The position numbers were made by a program, and so were the translations under genes. Positions 9,458 through 18,511 of a stretch of 64,000 bases of DNA are shown here, piece by piece (position 1 is the stretch's first letter; the number at the start of each line of letters is the position of its first letter). This stretch comes from Pseudopedobacter beijingensis (lineage in GTDB: Bacteria > Bacteroidota > Bacteroidia > Sphingobacteriales > Sphingobacteriaceae): the NCBI RefSeq assembly GCF_042678145.1, contig NZ_JBHUDG010000044.1, forward strand, positions 4,480 through 68,479, given 5' to 3'. The notes beneath the pieces are model-generated. The model searched no databases. It was not told where the DNA came from and saw nothing but the letters and a program-made list of their open reading frames with translations.

Positions 9458-10244
9458 GTTCGTTATTATTTATTCTTTTGTCTACAAAATCAGAAATTGT
9501 GGCAAACGGAATATTCCTGGTTTTAAGCTGAGCAATAAACCTGTCCATTCTATGGATCATTTGTTCTCCGGTATTTTTCATCACATAGGCTGGAAAGCCA
9601 AATCTTTCTTTATCGTTTAGGTTTGTAAATTCCCATGGGTGAAAATAGATGTTGAGATACCCGTCTTTTTTTAATACCCAACCAGCTAGCTTACTATACA
9701 TAGCTAATGGAAGGTTGTGAAATGATAACCAAAATAACGGGAACCTGATTAAGGGACTTACAGATGCTGGTATTTGCCAGATATTGTGTTCTTTAAAATA
9801 GGTTCTTGGCTTATCTAAATTGTTATACCTACCCGGCAGATAAGTGGGATTGATAGAACTATTGTACTCATAACCTGCTTTAGCAATAGACTCTTCATTT
9901 ACAGGCATCATCCTTGGCATTCTGAAACCACGAACAGGTGTTTTTCCTAATTCTTCGAGTTCGTTTTTAGATTTTAGAAGATCTGCATCTTCAAATTGAG
10001 AGTGATAATAACCATGTGAGGCCAGCTCGTGTCCGGCAGAAATTAATCTTTCTATTACCTGAGGCGCATTTTTAGCAAAAGTAACCGTACTAAAGAAGGT
10101 TGCCCTTACCTGATGTTTATCAAGGATATCAAGAATATGGTTGGTTCCCTCGATAGATATGTTTATCTGATCGTCAAAAGATATATCCTTATTGTATTCA
10201 AAAGGCATATCAAATTCTTCTATATCAAAGCTTAATAATATCAC
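9450..10244 (-). CDS. Polysaccharide deacetylase (NodB/CE4 family)
   Basis: This 264-residue NodB-fold hydrolase carries the family metal site: D7 in SFDIEEFD, and H77 and H81 in HELASHGYYHSQF. ATFF lies at 48-51 and FHPWEF near 201. No signal peptide is present, so it acts in the cytoplasm, unlike secreted chitin or peptidoglycan deacetylases. The cytoplasmic place and the ArnC-like GT2 next door fit an ArnD/NaxD-type role, removing an acyl group from an undecaprenyl-phosphate amino sugar; this is inference. It starts with GTG overlapping the GT2 stop by 4 bp. Confidence 0.85.
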   Translation of the reverse strand: MILLSFDIEEFDMPFEYNKDISFDDQINISIEGTNHILDILDKHQVRATFFSTVTFAKNAPQVIERLISAGHELASHGYYHSQFEDADLLKSKNELEELGKTPVRGFRMPRMMPVNEESIAKAGYEYNSSINPTYLPGRYNNLDKPRTYFKEHNIWQIPASVSPLIRFPLFWLSFHNLPLAMYSKLAGWVLKKDGYLNIYFHPWEFTNLNDKERFGFPAYVMKNTGEQMIHRMDRFIAQLKTRNIPFATISDFVDKRINNNERV

Positions 10245-11173
10245 GCTTGTTTAAGGTTTGTAGACCTCACAATATAATTAGGTCGCTGTTTGCTTTGCAT
10301 AAACATTTTTCCAAGATAAATACCAGTAATACCTAAGATGATTAATTGTAATCCTCCGAAAAAAACGATAGTCATAATAATAGATGCCCAACCAGATACC
10401 TCTTGTCCTGAATATAATGCATAAAGTACGTATGGGATATAGAGTAGAGACGATAAAGAGAAAATGAAACCTAGATAAGCAGCCGCATACAGTGGTTTTA
10501 TGGAGAAAGAAGTTACACCGTGTAATGCCAATCTGATCATCTTTTTGAGATTATATTTGCTGGTTCCCAAATGTCTTTGTCCAGGTTGGTAACGTATAGC
10601 ATATTGTTTAAAGCCTATCCATTTTAGTAAACCACGATAAAAAGGATCAGATTCATTAAAGTTTCTTAAAACATTTACCACTTTTTTGTCCAATAATCTG
10701 AAATCGGCAGAGCCAGCATCTAAATCAACGTCAGATAAGCTGTTTAAAAATTTATAATATAGTTTAGATGATAATCTTTTGCCAGCAGGAAGTCGTTTAT
10801 CGTCTTCCCTTATCGTGTAAACAACTTCGTAGCCCTCTTTCCACTTGGCAATCATGTCAGGTAATAAGGAAGGGGGATGTTGCATATCGCAATCCATACA
10901 TATTACACAATCGCCATGGGCGTGATCTAATCCTGCTTTAACAGCAAGCTGATGACCGAAATTTCTGGAAAACTCTATAAAAAATAATTCGGGATTCTGG
11001 GTGTTGAGATTGGTTAATACATCTAAACTGTTGTCTGTACATCCATCACAAACAAAAATAAACTCGTAATCGTAAGGCAATGTTTTGAAAACATCTTTTA
11101 ATGCCCTGGATATAACAGGGATATTTTCTGCTTCATTATAAGCAGGTATGATTATTGAAACAAGTTCTCTCAT
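10241..11173 (-). CDS. Family 2 glycosyltransferase (ArnC/DPM-like, membrane-anchored)
   Basis: This 310-residue GT2 enzyme has SIIIPAYNEAENIP at the N terminus, a DCD metal/nucleotide motif at about 94-96 (CMDCDMQHPP), and a DLDAGSADFRLLDKKV segment. Two C-terminal membrane helices span about 230-290. This layout matches polyprenyl-phosphate sugar transferases (ArnC, GtrB, DPM1 class), which attach a sugar to undecaprenyl phosphate on the inner face of the membrane. It overlaps both neighbours by 4 bp. The sugar cannot be read from the sequence. Confidence 0.9.
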   Translation of the reverse strand: MRELVSIIIPAYNEAENIPVISRALKDVFKTLPYDYEFIFVCDGCTDNSLDVLTNLNTQNPELFFIEFSRNFGHQLAVKAGLDHAHGDCVICMDCDMQHPPSLLPDMIAKWKEGYEVVYTIREDDKRLPAGKRLSSKLYYKFLNSLSDVDLDAGSADFRLLDKKVVNVLRNFNESDPFYRGLLKWIGFKQYAIRYQPGQRHLGTSKYNLKKMIRLALHGVTSFSIKPLYAAAYLGFIFSLSSLLYIPYVLYALYSGQEVSGWASIIMTIVFFGGLQLIILGITGIYLGKMFMQSKQRPNYIVRSTNLKQA

Positions 11174-12357
11174 GGTTGATTAAGCTTGAATTTCGAAAAA
11201 TCCTTGACCAACATCAGGTAAACAATATGTAGCCATATTAAAATACATGGTAATGCTTTTAGTGAATAGGGTTGTACATAGTTTTTCCTGATGAAGTTAG
11301 GAAACAAATCAGAAGGAGAAAGCGACGTTAACACCAATGCAAATATAAAAAGAGAAATGGTTAGTTTATTAGGTTTGTTTTCCTGATTTAAAAACCAGAT
11401 AGCTACTCCTGAAAATGCAATAATATAGGTGGGAGATTCGGATCCGCTACTGAAAATTACTGTAAAGATTAAGGTTGATGCAAGCAACATTAACTGAAAA
11501 CTTAAATGTTTGTATTGTTTAATTCTCAAGTATGGTAATGCAAATAAGGAAAGTCCTGCAATTAAAAAAGGTAGGTTGGAGATTGCTGGATTTTGGGTAA
11601 GTCTTCTCGCTAATCCCATTACAGAAATATCCTGAGCAGAGTTTAAGCTTGCATTTAAGCTGTTTTTTTCTACTAAAGAATGGTACCAGTCCTGATAAGA
11701 TTGAAATACAAATTCAGGGGATGAAATTAACATAGGTAAAGCCAGGCATATTAAGAAACTTATTATTAGGCTAAGTATAAAACGCCCTTTGTTTTTTATG
11801 AAGAAAAAGAAAGATAAACCCACAATACCATATAATTTAACAAATGTCCCTATCATGATTGCTAATGCTGACCTGAATTCTTTTTGTTTATAGATGTAAG
11901 AGAAAGATAGTAGTAACAGACCGGTTAAGGCAATATTGAATTGAAAGCTAAATAAAGCGGTGAGTGCTTCGTGAGCACATATCCATCCTATAATAATCCT
12001 GTTGTTAAGTTTCATTGGAAGACTTAAAATGCCCCATAAAAGAATGGATACATTGGCTATGTTCCATAAAATTGTTCCTGCTCCGTCGGGTAATAAAGCA
12101 AAAGGAGTTATAATAATAGAGAAAATAGGGCCATAGTGGTTGGTGTCCATGTATTCCGGATAAGAAATATAAAGGTTTTGGAAGTTTACAGAGTGCCAGT
12201 AAGTATGTTTAAAAATAAGGTAGTTATTGAAACTTCCTTTTGCATATTGTTTTAAAGCGGTAATTACTGCCAGTAAAATATAAGTGATAATTAAAGTTTT
12301 TTTATTTAAAAAAAAGCCCTTTAGTTTGGTTAGTTTGTGGGCAGTATTATTAAGCAT
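11170..12357 (-). CDS. GT87-like (DUF2029) polytopic membrane glycosyltransferase
   Basis: This protein of about 395 residues has roughly ten membrane helices and the lumenal-loop signature YLIFKHTYWHSVNFQNLY followed by NHYGPIF, as in GT87/DUF2029 polyprenyl-phosphate-sugar-dependent transferases. The frame is open to a TTG at 12459, but ATG at 12357 (MLNNTAHKLTK) is preferred because the extra 34 residues are polar and TTG starts are uncommon here. It would transfer a sugar from a lipid carrier on the periplasmic side, the ArnT-equivalent step in this operon. It is the first gene of the minus-strand cluster. Confidence 0.82.
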   Translation of the reverse strand: MLNNTAHKLTKLKGFFLNKKTLIITYILLAVITALKQYAKGSFNNYLIFKHTYWHSVNFQNLYISYPEYMDTNHYGPIFSIIITPFALLPDGAGTILWNIANVSILLWGILSLPMKLNNRIIIGWICAHEALTALFSFQFNIALTGLLLLSFSYIYKQKEFRSALAIMIGTFVKLYGIVGLSFFFFIKNKGRFILSLIISFLICLALPMLISSPEFVFQSYQDWYHSLVEKNSLNASLNSAQDISVMGLARRLTQNPAISNLPFLIAGLSLFALPYLRIKQYKHLSFQLMLLASTLIFTVIFSSGSESPTYIIAFSGVAIWFLNQENKPNKLTISLFIFALVLTSLSPSDLFPNFIRKNYVQPYSLKALPCILIWLHIVYLMLVKDFSKFKLNQP

Positions 12358-12626
12358 TGTTTTTATTGTAAATTTGAGAGAAAGATATGTGTTTTTTCTG
12401 TTATTGTTAAAAATAAAGTTTATTCTATCTTCTCTGTTAATTTGGTTTTCATTTTTCAATATAAAAATAAGGAATCAGGGGGAAAGAAAAACTCAGATGT
12501 ATTGTTTTCTATCGGTCGTTCCTTGGGTATTAAAAGTGATGGTTGAAAAAAGTGTTAACCGAAATTGCAGGTTGCCTTTCCCTTTTCGGTAGGAATTTCC
12601 TTAAATTCGAAAAAAAATAAGATAAA

Positions 12627-13337
12627 TTGGGAGTTGTTGTAGAACATCTGACCAAAGTTTACGGTCATCAAACAGTAGTAAATAATATCTCTTTCGAAGC
12701 AAAACCAGGTAAGGTGCTGGGTTTTCTGGGACCAAATGGTGCCGGGAAATCAACAACTATGAAAATGCTTACTGGTTATATTCCTCAAACTTCAGGTATG
12801 GCAACGGTTTGCGGATTCTCGCCTTTGGATAATCCGTTAGAAGTGAAAAAAAGAGTAGGTTATTTACCTGAAAATAATCCCTTGTATTGGGAAATGTATG
12901 TCAAAGAGTTTTTAGGTTTTGTAGCAGGATTACATCATTTGAAAAATAAACAGCAACGCCTGAAAGAAGTAATAGATTTAACAGGGATTGGTGATGAGCA
13001 GCATAAAAAAATAGGTTCCCTGTCAAAAGGATATAAACAAAGGGTTGGACTGGCTAATGCTATTATGCATGATCCTGATGTTTTAATATTGGACGAACCG
13101 ACTTCTGGCTTAGACCCCAATCAGCTTTTGGAGGTCAGAAACCTGATTAAGCAGTTGGGTGAAACAAAAACAGTTATCCTGTCTACACATATTATGCAGG
13201 AGGTAGAGGCTATCTGCAATCAGGTAGTTATTATAAACAAGGGTAATATTGTGGCAAATGATAGTCTCGCTTATTTACTTGCCCAACATCAGGAGACTTC
13301 TTTGGAGCCTGTTTTTATAAAACTGACTAATATTTAA
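12627..13337 (+). CDS. gldA: ABC transporter ATP-binding protein GldA
   Basis: This 236-residue ABC ATPase has Walker A GPNGAGKST at 35-43, the signature LSKGYKQR near 132, Walker B VLILDEP near 152, and the H-loop STHI. It sits directly before gldF and gldG, and together they form the gliding-associated ABC transporter of Bacteroidota, needed for gliding in Flavobacterium although its substrate is unknown. The start is TTG at 12627: an in-frame TAA lies just upstream, and the conserved VVVEHLTKVYG begins immediately. Confidence 0.9.
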   Translation: MGVVVEHLTKVYGHQTVVNNISFEAKPGKVLGFLGPNGAGKSTTMKMLTGYIPQTSGMATVCGFSPLDNPLEVKKRVGYLPENNPLYWEMYVKEFLGFVAGLHHLKNKQQRLKEVIDLTGIGDEQHKKIGSLSKGYKQRVGLANAIMHDPDVLILDEPTSGLDPNQLLEVRNLIKQLGETKTVILSTHIMQEVEAICNQVVIINKGNIVANDSLAYLLAQHQETSLEPVFIKLTNI

Positions 13338-13338
13338 A

Positions 13339-14067
13339 ATGGGTATCATCATATTTAAAGAAATAGTGTCTTATTTTAGTTCGCTTGCGGGCTATATTAC
13401 TATTTTGGTGTTTCTGGTAGTTTTAGGACTTTTTTTATGGGTTTTTCCAGAGTCCAGTATTTTGGAATATGGTTATGCCGGATTAGATTCTATGTTTAAT
13501 ATTCTGCCTTACCTGTTTATTTTTTTGATTCCGGCAGTGAGTATGCGTACATTTTCTGAGGAGAAAAAGGAGGGTACTTTTGAGTTACTGGCTACTAAGC
13601 CCTTAACTGATTGGCAAATTATTTTGGGTAAATATTTTGCTGTTTTATTAGTGGTTGTGGTGGCTTTGCTACCTACTTTGGTTTATTACCTGTCTGTTTA
13701 TTTTTTGGGGAATCCGGTAGGGAATATAGATAGTGGTGCGGTTATAGGTTCGTATATAGGAGCGTTGTTATTAGCCGCAGTATTTACAGCATTGGGTGTT
13801 TTTACATCTGCAATTACTAAAAATCAGATTATCGCTTTTGCATTATCGGTTTTTCTCAGTTTCTTCATGTTTAGCGGGTTTGGTTCGTTAAGTCAGATAT
13901 TGTCTTTGCAGCATATTTCTTATTATTTAACCAGTCTGGGTTTAGAAGAGCATTATCAATCTGTTGGGAGAGGTGTTTTAGATACCCGTGATCTGATTTA
14001 CTTTTTAAGTATTACTGCTTTCTTTTTATTGGCAACACGTACGGTTTTAAGGAGTAGGGTATGGTAA
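13339..14067 (+). CDS. gldF: Gliding-associated ABC transporter permease GldF
   Basis: This 242-residue ABC-2-type permease has six hydrophobic helices. The cytoplasmic stretch PAVSMRTFSEEKKEGTFELL followed by KPLTDWQIILGKYFA is characteristic of GldF/NosY-like permeases. It starts 1 bp after the gldA stop and overlaps gldG by 7 bp, so the three genes form a tight operon. Confidence 0.9.
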   Translation: MGIIIFKEIVSYFSSLAGYITILVFLVVLGLFLWVFPESSILEYGYAGLDSMFNILPYLFIFLIPAVSMRTFSEEKKEGTFELLATKPLTDWQIILGKYFAVLLVVVVALLPTLVYYLSVYFLGNPVGNIDSGAVIGSYIGALLLAAVFTALGVFTSAITKNQIIAFALSVFLSFFMFSGFGSLSQILSLQHISYYLTSLGLEEHYQSVGRGVLDTRDLIYFLSITAFFLLATRTVLRSRVW

Positions 14068-15746
14068 GGCAACAGAAAAAAACAGATTTAAAATACTTTA
14101 CCCTGGGGGTGGTTTTGCTTATTTTGTTGAATTTGCTGGCGGGGGTGTTTTTTACCCGGTTTGATTTTACAGCAGAAAAGCGATTTACAATTTCAGAAAA
14201 CTCAAAACAGATATTAAAGGGTATTGATGAGCCTGTTAGGATAACTGTTTTTTTGGAGGGTAATTTTCCTGCTGGTTTTAAGAGGTTGAGGAATGCTACT
14301 GCAGATCTTTTAGCTGACTTTAAGGCTTATTCTAAATCTGATATGGAGATAGATTTTATAGATCCTACGTATGGGCGTAATGAGCAGGAACAACAGGAGT
14401 TTTTTGCTTATCTGTACGAGAAAGGTCTAGAGCCAACCAATTTAAGTGTTAAAACAGAGGATGGATTTTCTCAAAAAGTTATCTTTCCGGCGGCTTTGGT
14501 TTCGTATAAGGAAGAAAGTATTCCGGTGAAACTGTTACAGAGCAGGATGGGCTTGTCTCCGGATGAGGTACTTAATAATTCTATCCAAAACCTGGAGTAT
14601 GCTTTTATATCTGCCATAAAAAAAGCGGCATCGGGCGGTAAGCCAAGGGTGGCTTTTACGGAAGGACATGGAGAGCTTTCTGATTTACAACTACAGGATG
14701 CCATGAAAGCTTTGTCTGATGGTTATGAAGTGGGGAGGATAGATCTTGCACAAGTAACTAAAGAAGGTTTGGATAAATTAAATGTATTGATTGTAGCAAA
14801 ACCCAATACGGCTTTTTCTGAATTGGAAAAAATAAAGATTGACCAGTTTTTGGTTAAAGGAGGTAAGGTGTTTTTTGCGTTAGATCAGGTACATGCAGAA
14901 TTGGATAGTATGCAACGTGGTTTAGGTGAGCAATTGGCTTTTCAGCGGGATTTGAACCTGGACGACCAATTGTTTAAATATGGTATTAGGGTAAATTATG
15001 ACCTTATTGGGGATATGAATTGTGCACAGATTCCGATGAGTATAGGGAATGTTGGCGGGCAGGGGCAATTGCAAATGGTACCCTGGTTGTTTTACCCAAT
15101 TATTATGCCTGTATCTAAGCATCCGCTGGTGAGAAATTTGGAAGGTATTAAAACCGAGTTTATTAGTTCAATAGATACGATAGCTTCAAATCATCTTCAA
15201 AAAACTGTATTACTGGAAACATCGCCGTTTAATAGGGTTTTACAAGCTCCCACTCTGATTTCTTTAAATATGGTTGAGGATGTGCCTGATCCTGAAAAAT
15301 TCAGAAGTAAACCTAAGGCTGTATGTGTGTTGGTAGAGGGTAAGTTTAGTTCAGTATTTAAAAACCGGGCAATTCCGGAAGGGTATAATAGCCCCCTTCA
15401 GCCAGAAGCAGAGAAAGAGGGCAGAATGCTTGTGTTTAGCGATGGCGATATGCTGAAAAATCAAATTGCGCAGGATGGTTCTGTCTATCCGTTGGGATTT
15501 GACAGGTATACATCACAATCATTTGGAAATAAAACTTTTTTGTTGAATATTGTGGATTATTTAACCAATGATGGAGATTTGATTTCGTTGCGTTCCAAAG
15601 AAATTAAACTGAGGTTATTGGATAAAGGGAAATTGAAAGAAGAGAAGCTGAAATGGCAGTTGATAAATATGTTGCTTCCGGTAGGACTGTTGATTATAGC
15701 GGGTATTTTTCAACATCTTTACAGGAAGCGAAAGTATGCAGTTTAA
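14061..15746 (+). CDS. gldG: Gliding-associated ABC transporter substrate-binding protein GldG
   Basis: This 561-residue protein has one N-terminal membrane anchor (about 12-32), a large extracytoplasmic GldG-type domain (RFTISENSKQILKGIDEPVR onward), and a C-terminal membrane helix (INMLLPVGLLIIAGIFQHLY) before a basic tail. This is the normal GldG/ABC auxiliary layout. Its start overlaps gldF. It is thought to act with GldF in the envelope. Confidence 0.9.
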   Translation: MVRQQKKTDLKYFTLGVVLLILLNLLAGVFFTRFDFTAEKRFTISENSKQILKGIDEPVRITVFLEGNFPAGFKRLRNATADLLADFKAYSKSDMEIDFIDPTYGRNEQEQQEFFAYLYEKGLEPTNLSVKTEDGFSQKVIFPAALVSYKEESIPVKLLQSRMGLSPDEVLNNSIQNLEYAFISAIKKAASGGKPRVAFTEGHGELSDLQLQDAMKALSDGYEVGRIDLAQVTKEGLDKLNVLIVAKPNTAFSELEKIKIDQFLVKGGKVFFALDQVHAELDSMQRGLGEQLAFQRDLNLDDQLFKYGIRVNYDLIGDMNCAQIPMSIGNVGGQGQLQMVPWLFYPIIMPVSKHPLVRNLEGIKTEFISSIDTIASNHLQKTVLLETSPFNRVLQAPTLISLNMVEDVPDPEKFRSKPKAVCVLVEGKFSSVFKNRAIPEGYNSPLQPEAEKEGRMLVFSDGDMLKNQIAQDGSVYPLGFDRYTSQSFGNKTFLLNIVDYLTNDGDLISLRSKEIKLRLLDKGKLKEEKLKWQLINMLLPVGLLIIAGIFQHLYRKRKYAV

Positions 15747-15752
15747 ATTTTG

Positions 15753-15760
15753 TAGCTTTG
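15753..15760 (+). promoter_or_regulatory. Possible -7 promoter element for dnaN
   Basis: TAGCTTTG matches the Bacteroidota TAnnTTTG -7 consensus, 30 bp before the dnaN start. No convincing -33 TTTG lies upstream inside gldG, so this is tentative. Confidence 0.35.
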
Positions 15761-15789
15761 ACATTAACAAGTAAAAATAATCCGATAAG

Positions 15790-16914
15790 ATGAGATTTAT
15801 AGTTTCTACAACAACATTACTAAAGCACTTGCAATCTGTAAGTGGCGCTTTAAGTAGCAGTGCTGTATTGCCCATATTAGAGAATTTTTTATTCGAGATA
15901 AAAGAAGGAAATCTTATCATTTCTGCAACAGATTTGCAGACCAGTATGATTACGTCTTTGGCGGTAGAGGCTAAAGAGGGAGGAAAGATTGCCGTTCCTT
16001 CAAAGATTTTGTTAGATACGCTGAAAACTTTACCTGAGCAGCCTATTGCTTTTTCGGTTGATGGAGAAACATACGCTATAGAAATTAGCGCTGGAGATGG
16101 AAAGTATAAACTGAGTGGTGAAAATGGAGAGGATTTTCCTAAAATTCCAACAGTTGAAGATGCTTCTACAGTAAATATACCGGCTACCGTTTTATCAGAA
16201 GCAATAAATAAGACCATATTTGCAGTAAGTAATGATGAGTTACGCCCGGCAATGACAGGGGTGTTTTGTCAGTTATCTCCAGAAAATATTACGTTTGTAG
16301 CTACCGATGCTCATAAACTGGTGCGTTACAGAAGAAAAGATACCAAAGCAGATAGTGCAACTTCTTTTATTTTACCAAAGAAAGCATTAAACCTATTAAA
16401 ATCTGCATTGCCATCAGAAGATATTAACGTAGCAATAGAATATAATTCTACCAGTGCATTCTTTAAGTTTGCGAATATCAGTATGATTTGTAGACTTATT
16501 GATGAGCGTTATCCTGATTATGATGCTGTAATTCCTCAAAATAATCCAAACAAGTTAACGCTGGACAGAAGTCTGTTCTTAAACTGCTTGAAAAGGGTGG
16601 TTATTTTTGCTAATAAAACAACACATCAGGTTCGTTTAAAAATTAATGGAAGCGAGTTACATATATCATCAGAAGATATTGATTTTGCTAACGAAGCACA
16701 TGAGCGTATTGGTTGTCAGTACGATGGCGAAGATATGGAAATCGGTTTCAATGCCAAGTTTTTGATTGAGATGTTGAATAACCTTGCAGGAGATGAGGTG
16801 AGTATAGAAATGTCGACACCAAACAGAGCTGGTTTATTATTCCCCAGCAATGCGGATGAAAACGAAGATATTCTGATGCTGGTAATGCCGGTAATGTTGA
16901 ATAACTACGCATAA
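15790..16914 (+). CDS. dnaN: DNA polymerase III beta subunit (sliding clamp)
   Basis: This 374-residue protein has the three-repeat clamp architecture. It starts MRFIVSTTTLLKHLQSVSGAL and ends with the canonical MLVMPVMLNNYA tail (MPM-type C terminus). It encircles DNA and tethers the replicative polymerase. The length is standard. It follows gldG after 43 bp and ends in a strong terminator, so it may have its own promoter as well as read-through. There is no dnaA beside it, so this is not an origin context. Confidence 0.97.
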   Translation: MRFIVSTTTLLKHLQSVSGALSSSAVLPILENFLFEIKEGNLIISATDLQTSMITSLAVEAKEGGKIAVPSKILLDTLKTLPEQPIAFSVDGETYAIEISAGDGKYKLSGENGEDFPKIPTVEDASTVNIPATVLSEAINKTIFAVSNDELRPAMTGVFCQLSPENITFVATDAHKLVRYRRKDTKADSATSFILPKKALNLLKSALPSEDINVAIEYNSTSAFFKFANISMICRLIDERYPDYDAVIPQNNPNKLTLDRSLFLNCLKRVVIFANKTTHQVRLKINGSELHISSEDIDFANEAHERIGCQYDGEDMEIGFNAKFLIEMLNNLAGDEVSIEMSTPNRAGLLFPSNADENEDILMLVMPVMLNNYA

Positions 16915-16933
16915 ATAAAATATTAAATTTTTG

Positions 16934-16969
16934 AAAAGGCTTGATGTACTTGTGCATCAAGCCTTTTTT
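16934..16969 (+). terminator. Rho-independent terminator of dnaN
   Basis: AAAAGGCTTGATG and CATCAAGCCTTTT are perfectly complementary 13-bp arms around an 8-bp loop, followed by a T run. Confidence 0.88.
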
Positions 16970-17057
16970 ATTGTATATTTATATGATAGAAAAATATATT
17001 TGCAGAAAATAAGTAATATATAGTTTCAGAAGACGCAGTTATTAGAATACAGCAGTG

Positions 17058-17765
17058 ATGACAAGAAGTATATTGAATAGGATTATAGGTGGTTTAGGTC
17101 TGATGCTTTTGGTAGTGTCATGTGCTGATAATTCTGAAGTAGGTCTTTTAGGCAGGGCGCAGGTTTTGGTGTGTAATATGGTGCCGGAAGACGATTCAGT
17201 AACTCTTTATTTAGACACAACAGTAGTTAACAACAGCCCGCTTTCTTTTAACGAACTTTCTCCTTATGATACGTTGGCTGCAGGAAGAAGATCTGTAATT
17301 GTAAAATCTTATACAACAGATTCTGTGGTGATGGAAAAAGCAATGTATATTAATCCATATAGAAACTATTCTTTCTTTATTGTTCCTATGGATTCTATTA
17401 ATAAACAAATTTCTTTGGTGGCTACTGTAGATTATTTGAGTTTGCCCCAAACTATGACCAATGCTAAAGTCAGGTTTATCCATCTGGCTCCAAAAGAACT
17501 TGGTGTTAACCTTTATACAAAACTGGATACCTTTACGGAAAGAAAAACATTTACCAATGCCTATTATAAAACGGCTTCGGTTTTTCAGGAGCTTAAGGCA
17601 GGTAAATACACTTTGAGGTTAACAGATGTTCAGCAGCCAGAAAATCAGATAAGTACTGTAACCAATGTGGTGTTTGAACAAAAGAAATCTTATACAATTC
17701 TTATTTCAGGACTGAAAAACAGTACCGATTACCCTCAGCAAATCTCGGTTATCCAGAATAACTGA
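17058..17765 (+). CDS. DUF4397 domain lipoprotein
   Basis: This 235-residue protein has a lipoprotein signal peptide ending VVSC near residue 22. One or two DUF4397-type beta-sandwich units follow (ARVLVCNMVPEDDSVTLYLD-like strands, and VRFIHLAPKELGVNLYTK with TLRLTDVQQPENQ). DUF4397 proteins are surface or periplasmic lipoproteins of unknown function, common in Bacteroidota. ATG at 17058 is chosen over the GTG one codon earlier. It is flanked by the dnaN terminator and a promoter-like element for the next gene. Confidence 0.8.
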   Translation: MTRSILNRIIGGLGLMLLVVSCADNSEVGLLGRAQVLVCNMVPEDDSVTLYLDTTVVNNSPLSFNELSPYDTLAAGRRSVIVKSYTTDSVVMEKAMYINPYRNYSFFIVPMDSINKQISLVATVDYLSLPQTMTNAKVRFIHLAPKELGVNLYTKLDTFTERKTFTNAYYKTASVFQELKAGKYTLRLTDVQQPENQISTVTNVVFEQKKSYTILISGLKNSTDYPQQISVIQNN

Positions 17766-17818
17766 TAGTCAGAAAGTACCAAAACAAAAATATAACATGG
17801 CGATGCGGCTAAAATTTA

Positions 17819-17826
17819 TATTTTTG
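17819..17826 (+). promoter_or_regulatory. Possible -7 promoter element for the DedA gene
   Basis: TATTTTTG fits TAnnTTTG and lies 22 bp before the GTG start at 17849. No clear -33 element was seen. Confidence 0.3.
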
Positions 17827-17848
17827 GGGAAAATATACCGAGTATACA

Positions 17849-18496
17849 GTGGAAATCATTACTTCAATTATAGATTTTATCTTACATATAGATAAACATC
17901 TAAGCGAAATCATCAGCAACTATCAGGTTTGGACCTATCTTATATTATTTATTATCATTTTCGCTGAAACGGGACTGGTCGTTACTCCTTTTTTACCTGG
18001 TGATTCTTTGTTGTTTGCAGCAGGCGCTTTAATTGGGGCGGGTGATACGGGTTTAAATATTTATTTATTAGCCGTATTGCTTTTTATTGCAGCAGTTTTG
18101 GGAGATCTTGTAAACTACGAGATAGGCAAACATTATGGCATTAAGGTATTTAATGGGAAAATCAAGTTTCTGAAAAAGGAATATTTGACCAGGACACAGG
18201 ATTTTTTTGCTAAGCATGGAGGAAAAACCATAATTTATGCTCGTTTTGTACCTATTGTACGCACTTTTGCTCCGTTTGTAGCAGGAGTGGGGGAAATGAC
18301 TTATAAAAGATTTGCCTCTTTTAATGTGATAGGTGGTTTTATATGGGTAGTTCTATTTTTGTTTTTGGGGTACTTTTTTGGAAATCTGGAATTTATACAA
18401 AAGAACTTTAGTCTGGTTATATTAGCTATTATTATAATATCAGTACTACCTGCTCTGGTAGAGGTGGTTAGAGGCGGTAAAAAGAAAGAAGCCTAA
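17849..18496 (+). CDS. DedA/SNARE-associated family membrane protein
   Basis: This 215-residue DedA protein has the family stretches FAETGLVVTPFLPGDSLLFAAGAL and ARFVPIVRTFAPFVAGVGEM, plus four to five membrane segments. DedA proteins sit in the inner membrane and are linked to lipid carrier recycling and proton-dependent homeostasis. GTG at 17849 is the only credible start before the conserved core. A small gap separates it from the histidine kinase gene in the same direction. Confidence 0.88.
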   Translation: MEIITSIIDFILHIDKHLSEIISNYQVWTYLILFIIIFAETGLVVTPFLPGDSLLFAAGALIGAGDTGLNIYLLAVLLFIAAVLGDLVNYEIGKHYGIKVFNGKIKFLKKEYLTRTQDFFAKHGGKTIIYARFVPIVRTFAPFVAGVGEMTYKRFASFNVIGGFIWVVLFLFLGYFFGNLEFIQKNFSLVILAIIIISVLPALVEVVRGGKKKEA

Positions 18497-18511
18497 TAGG
18501 TATTTTGGTGT

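Noticed and set aside
12284..12592. 102- and 69-residue plus-strand ORFs opposite the GT87 start
   Set aside because: They are the reverse of the GT87 gene and its leader, with no protein features.
15790..16914. Replication origin near dnaN
   Set aside because: No dnaA gene or DnaA-box cluster was recognised around dnaN.
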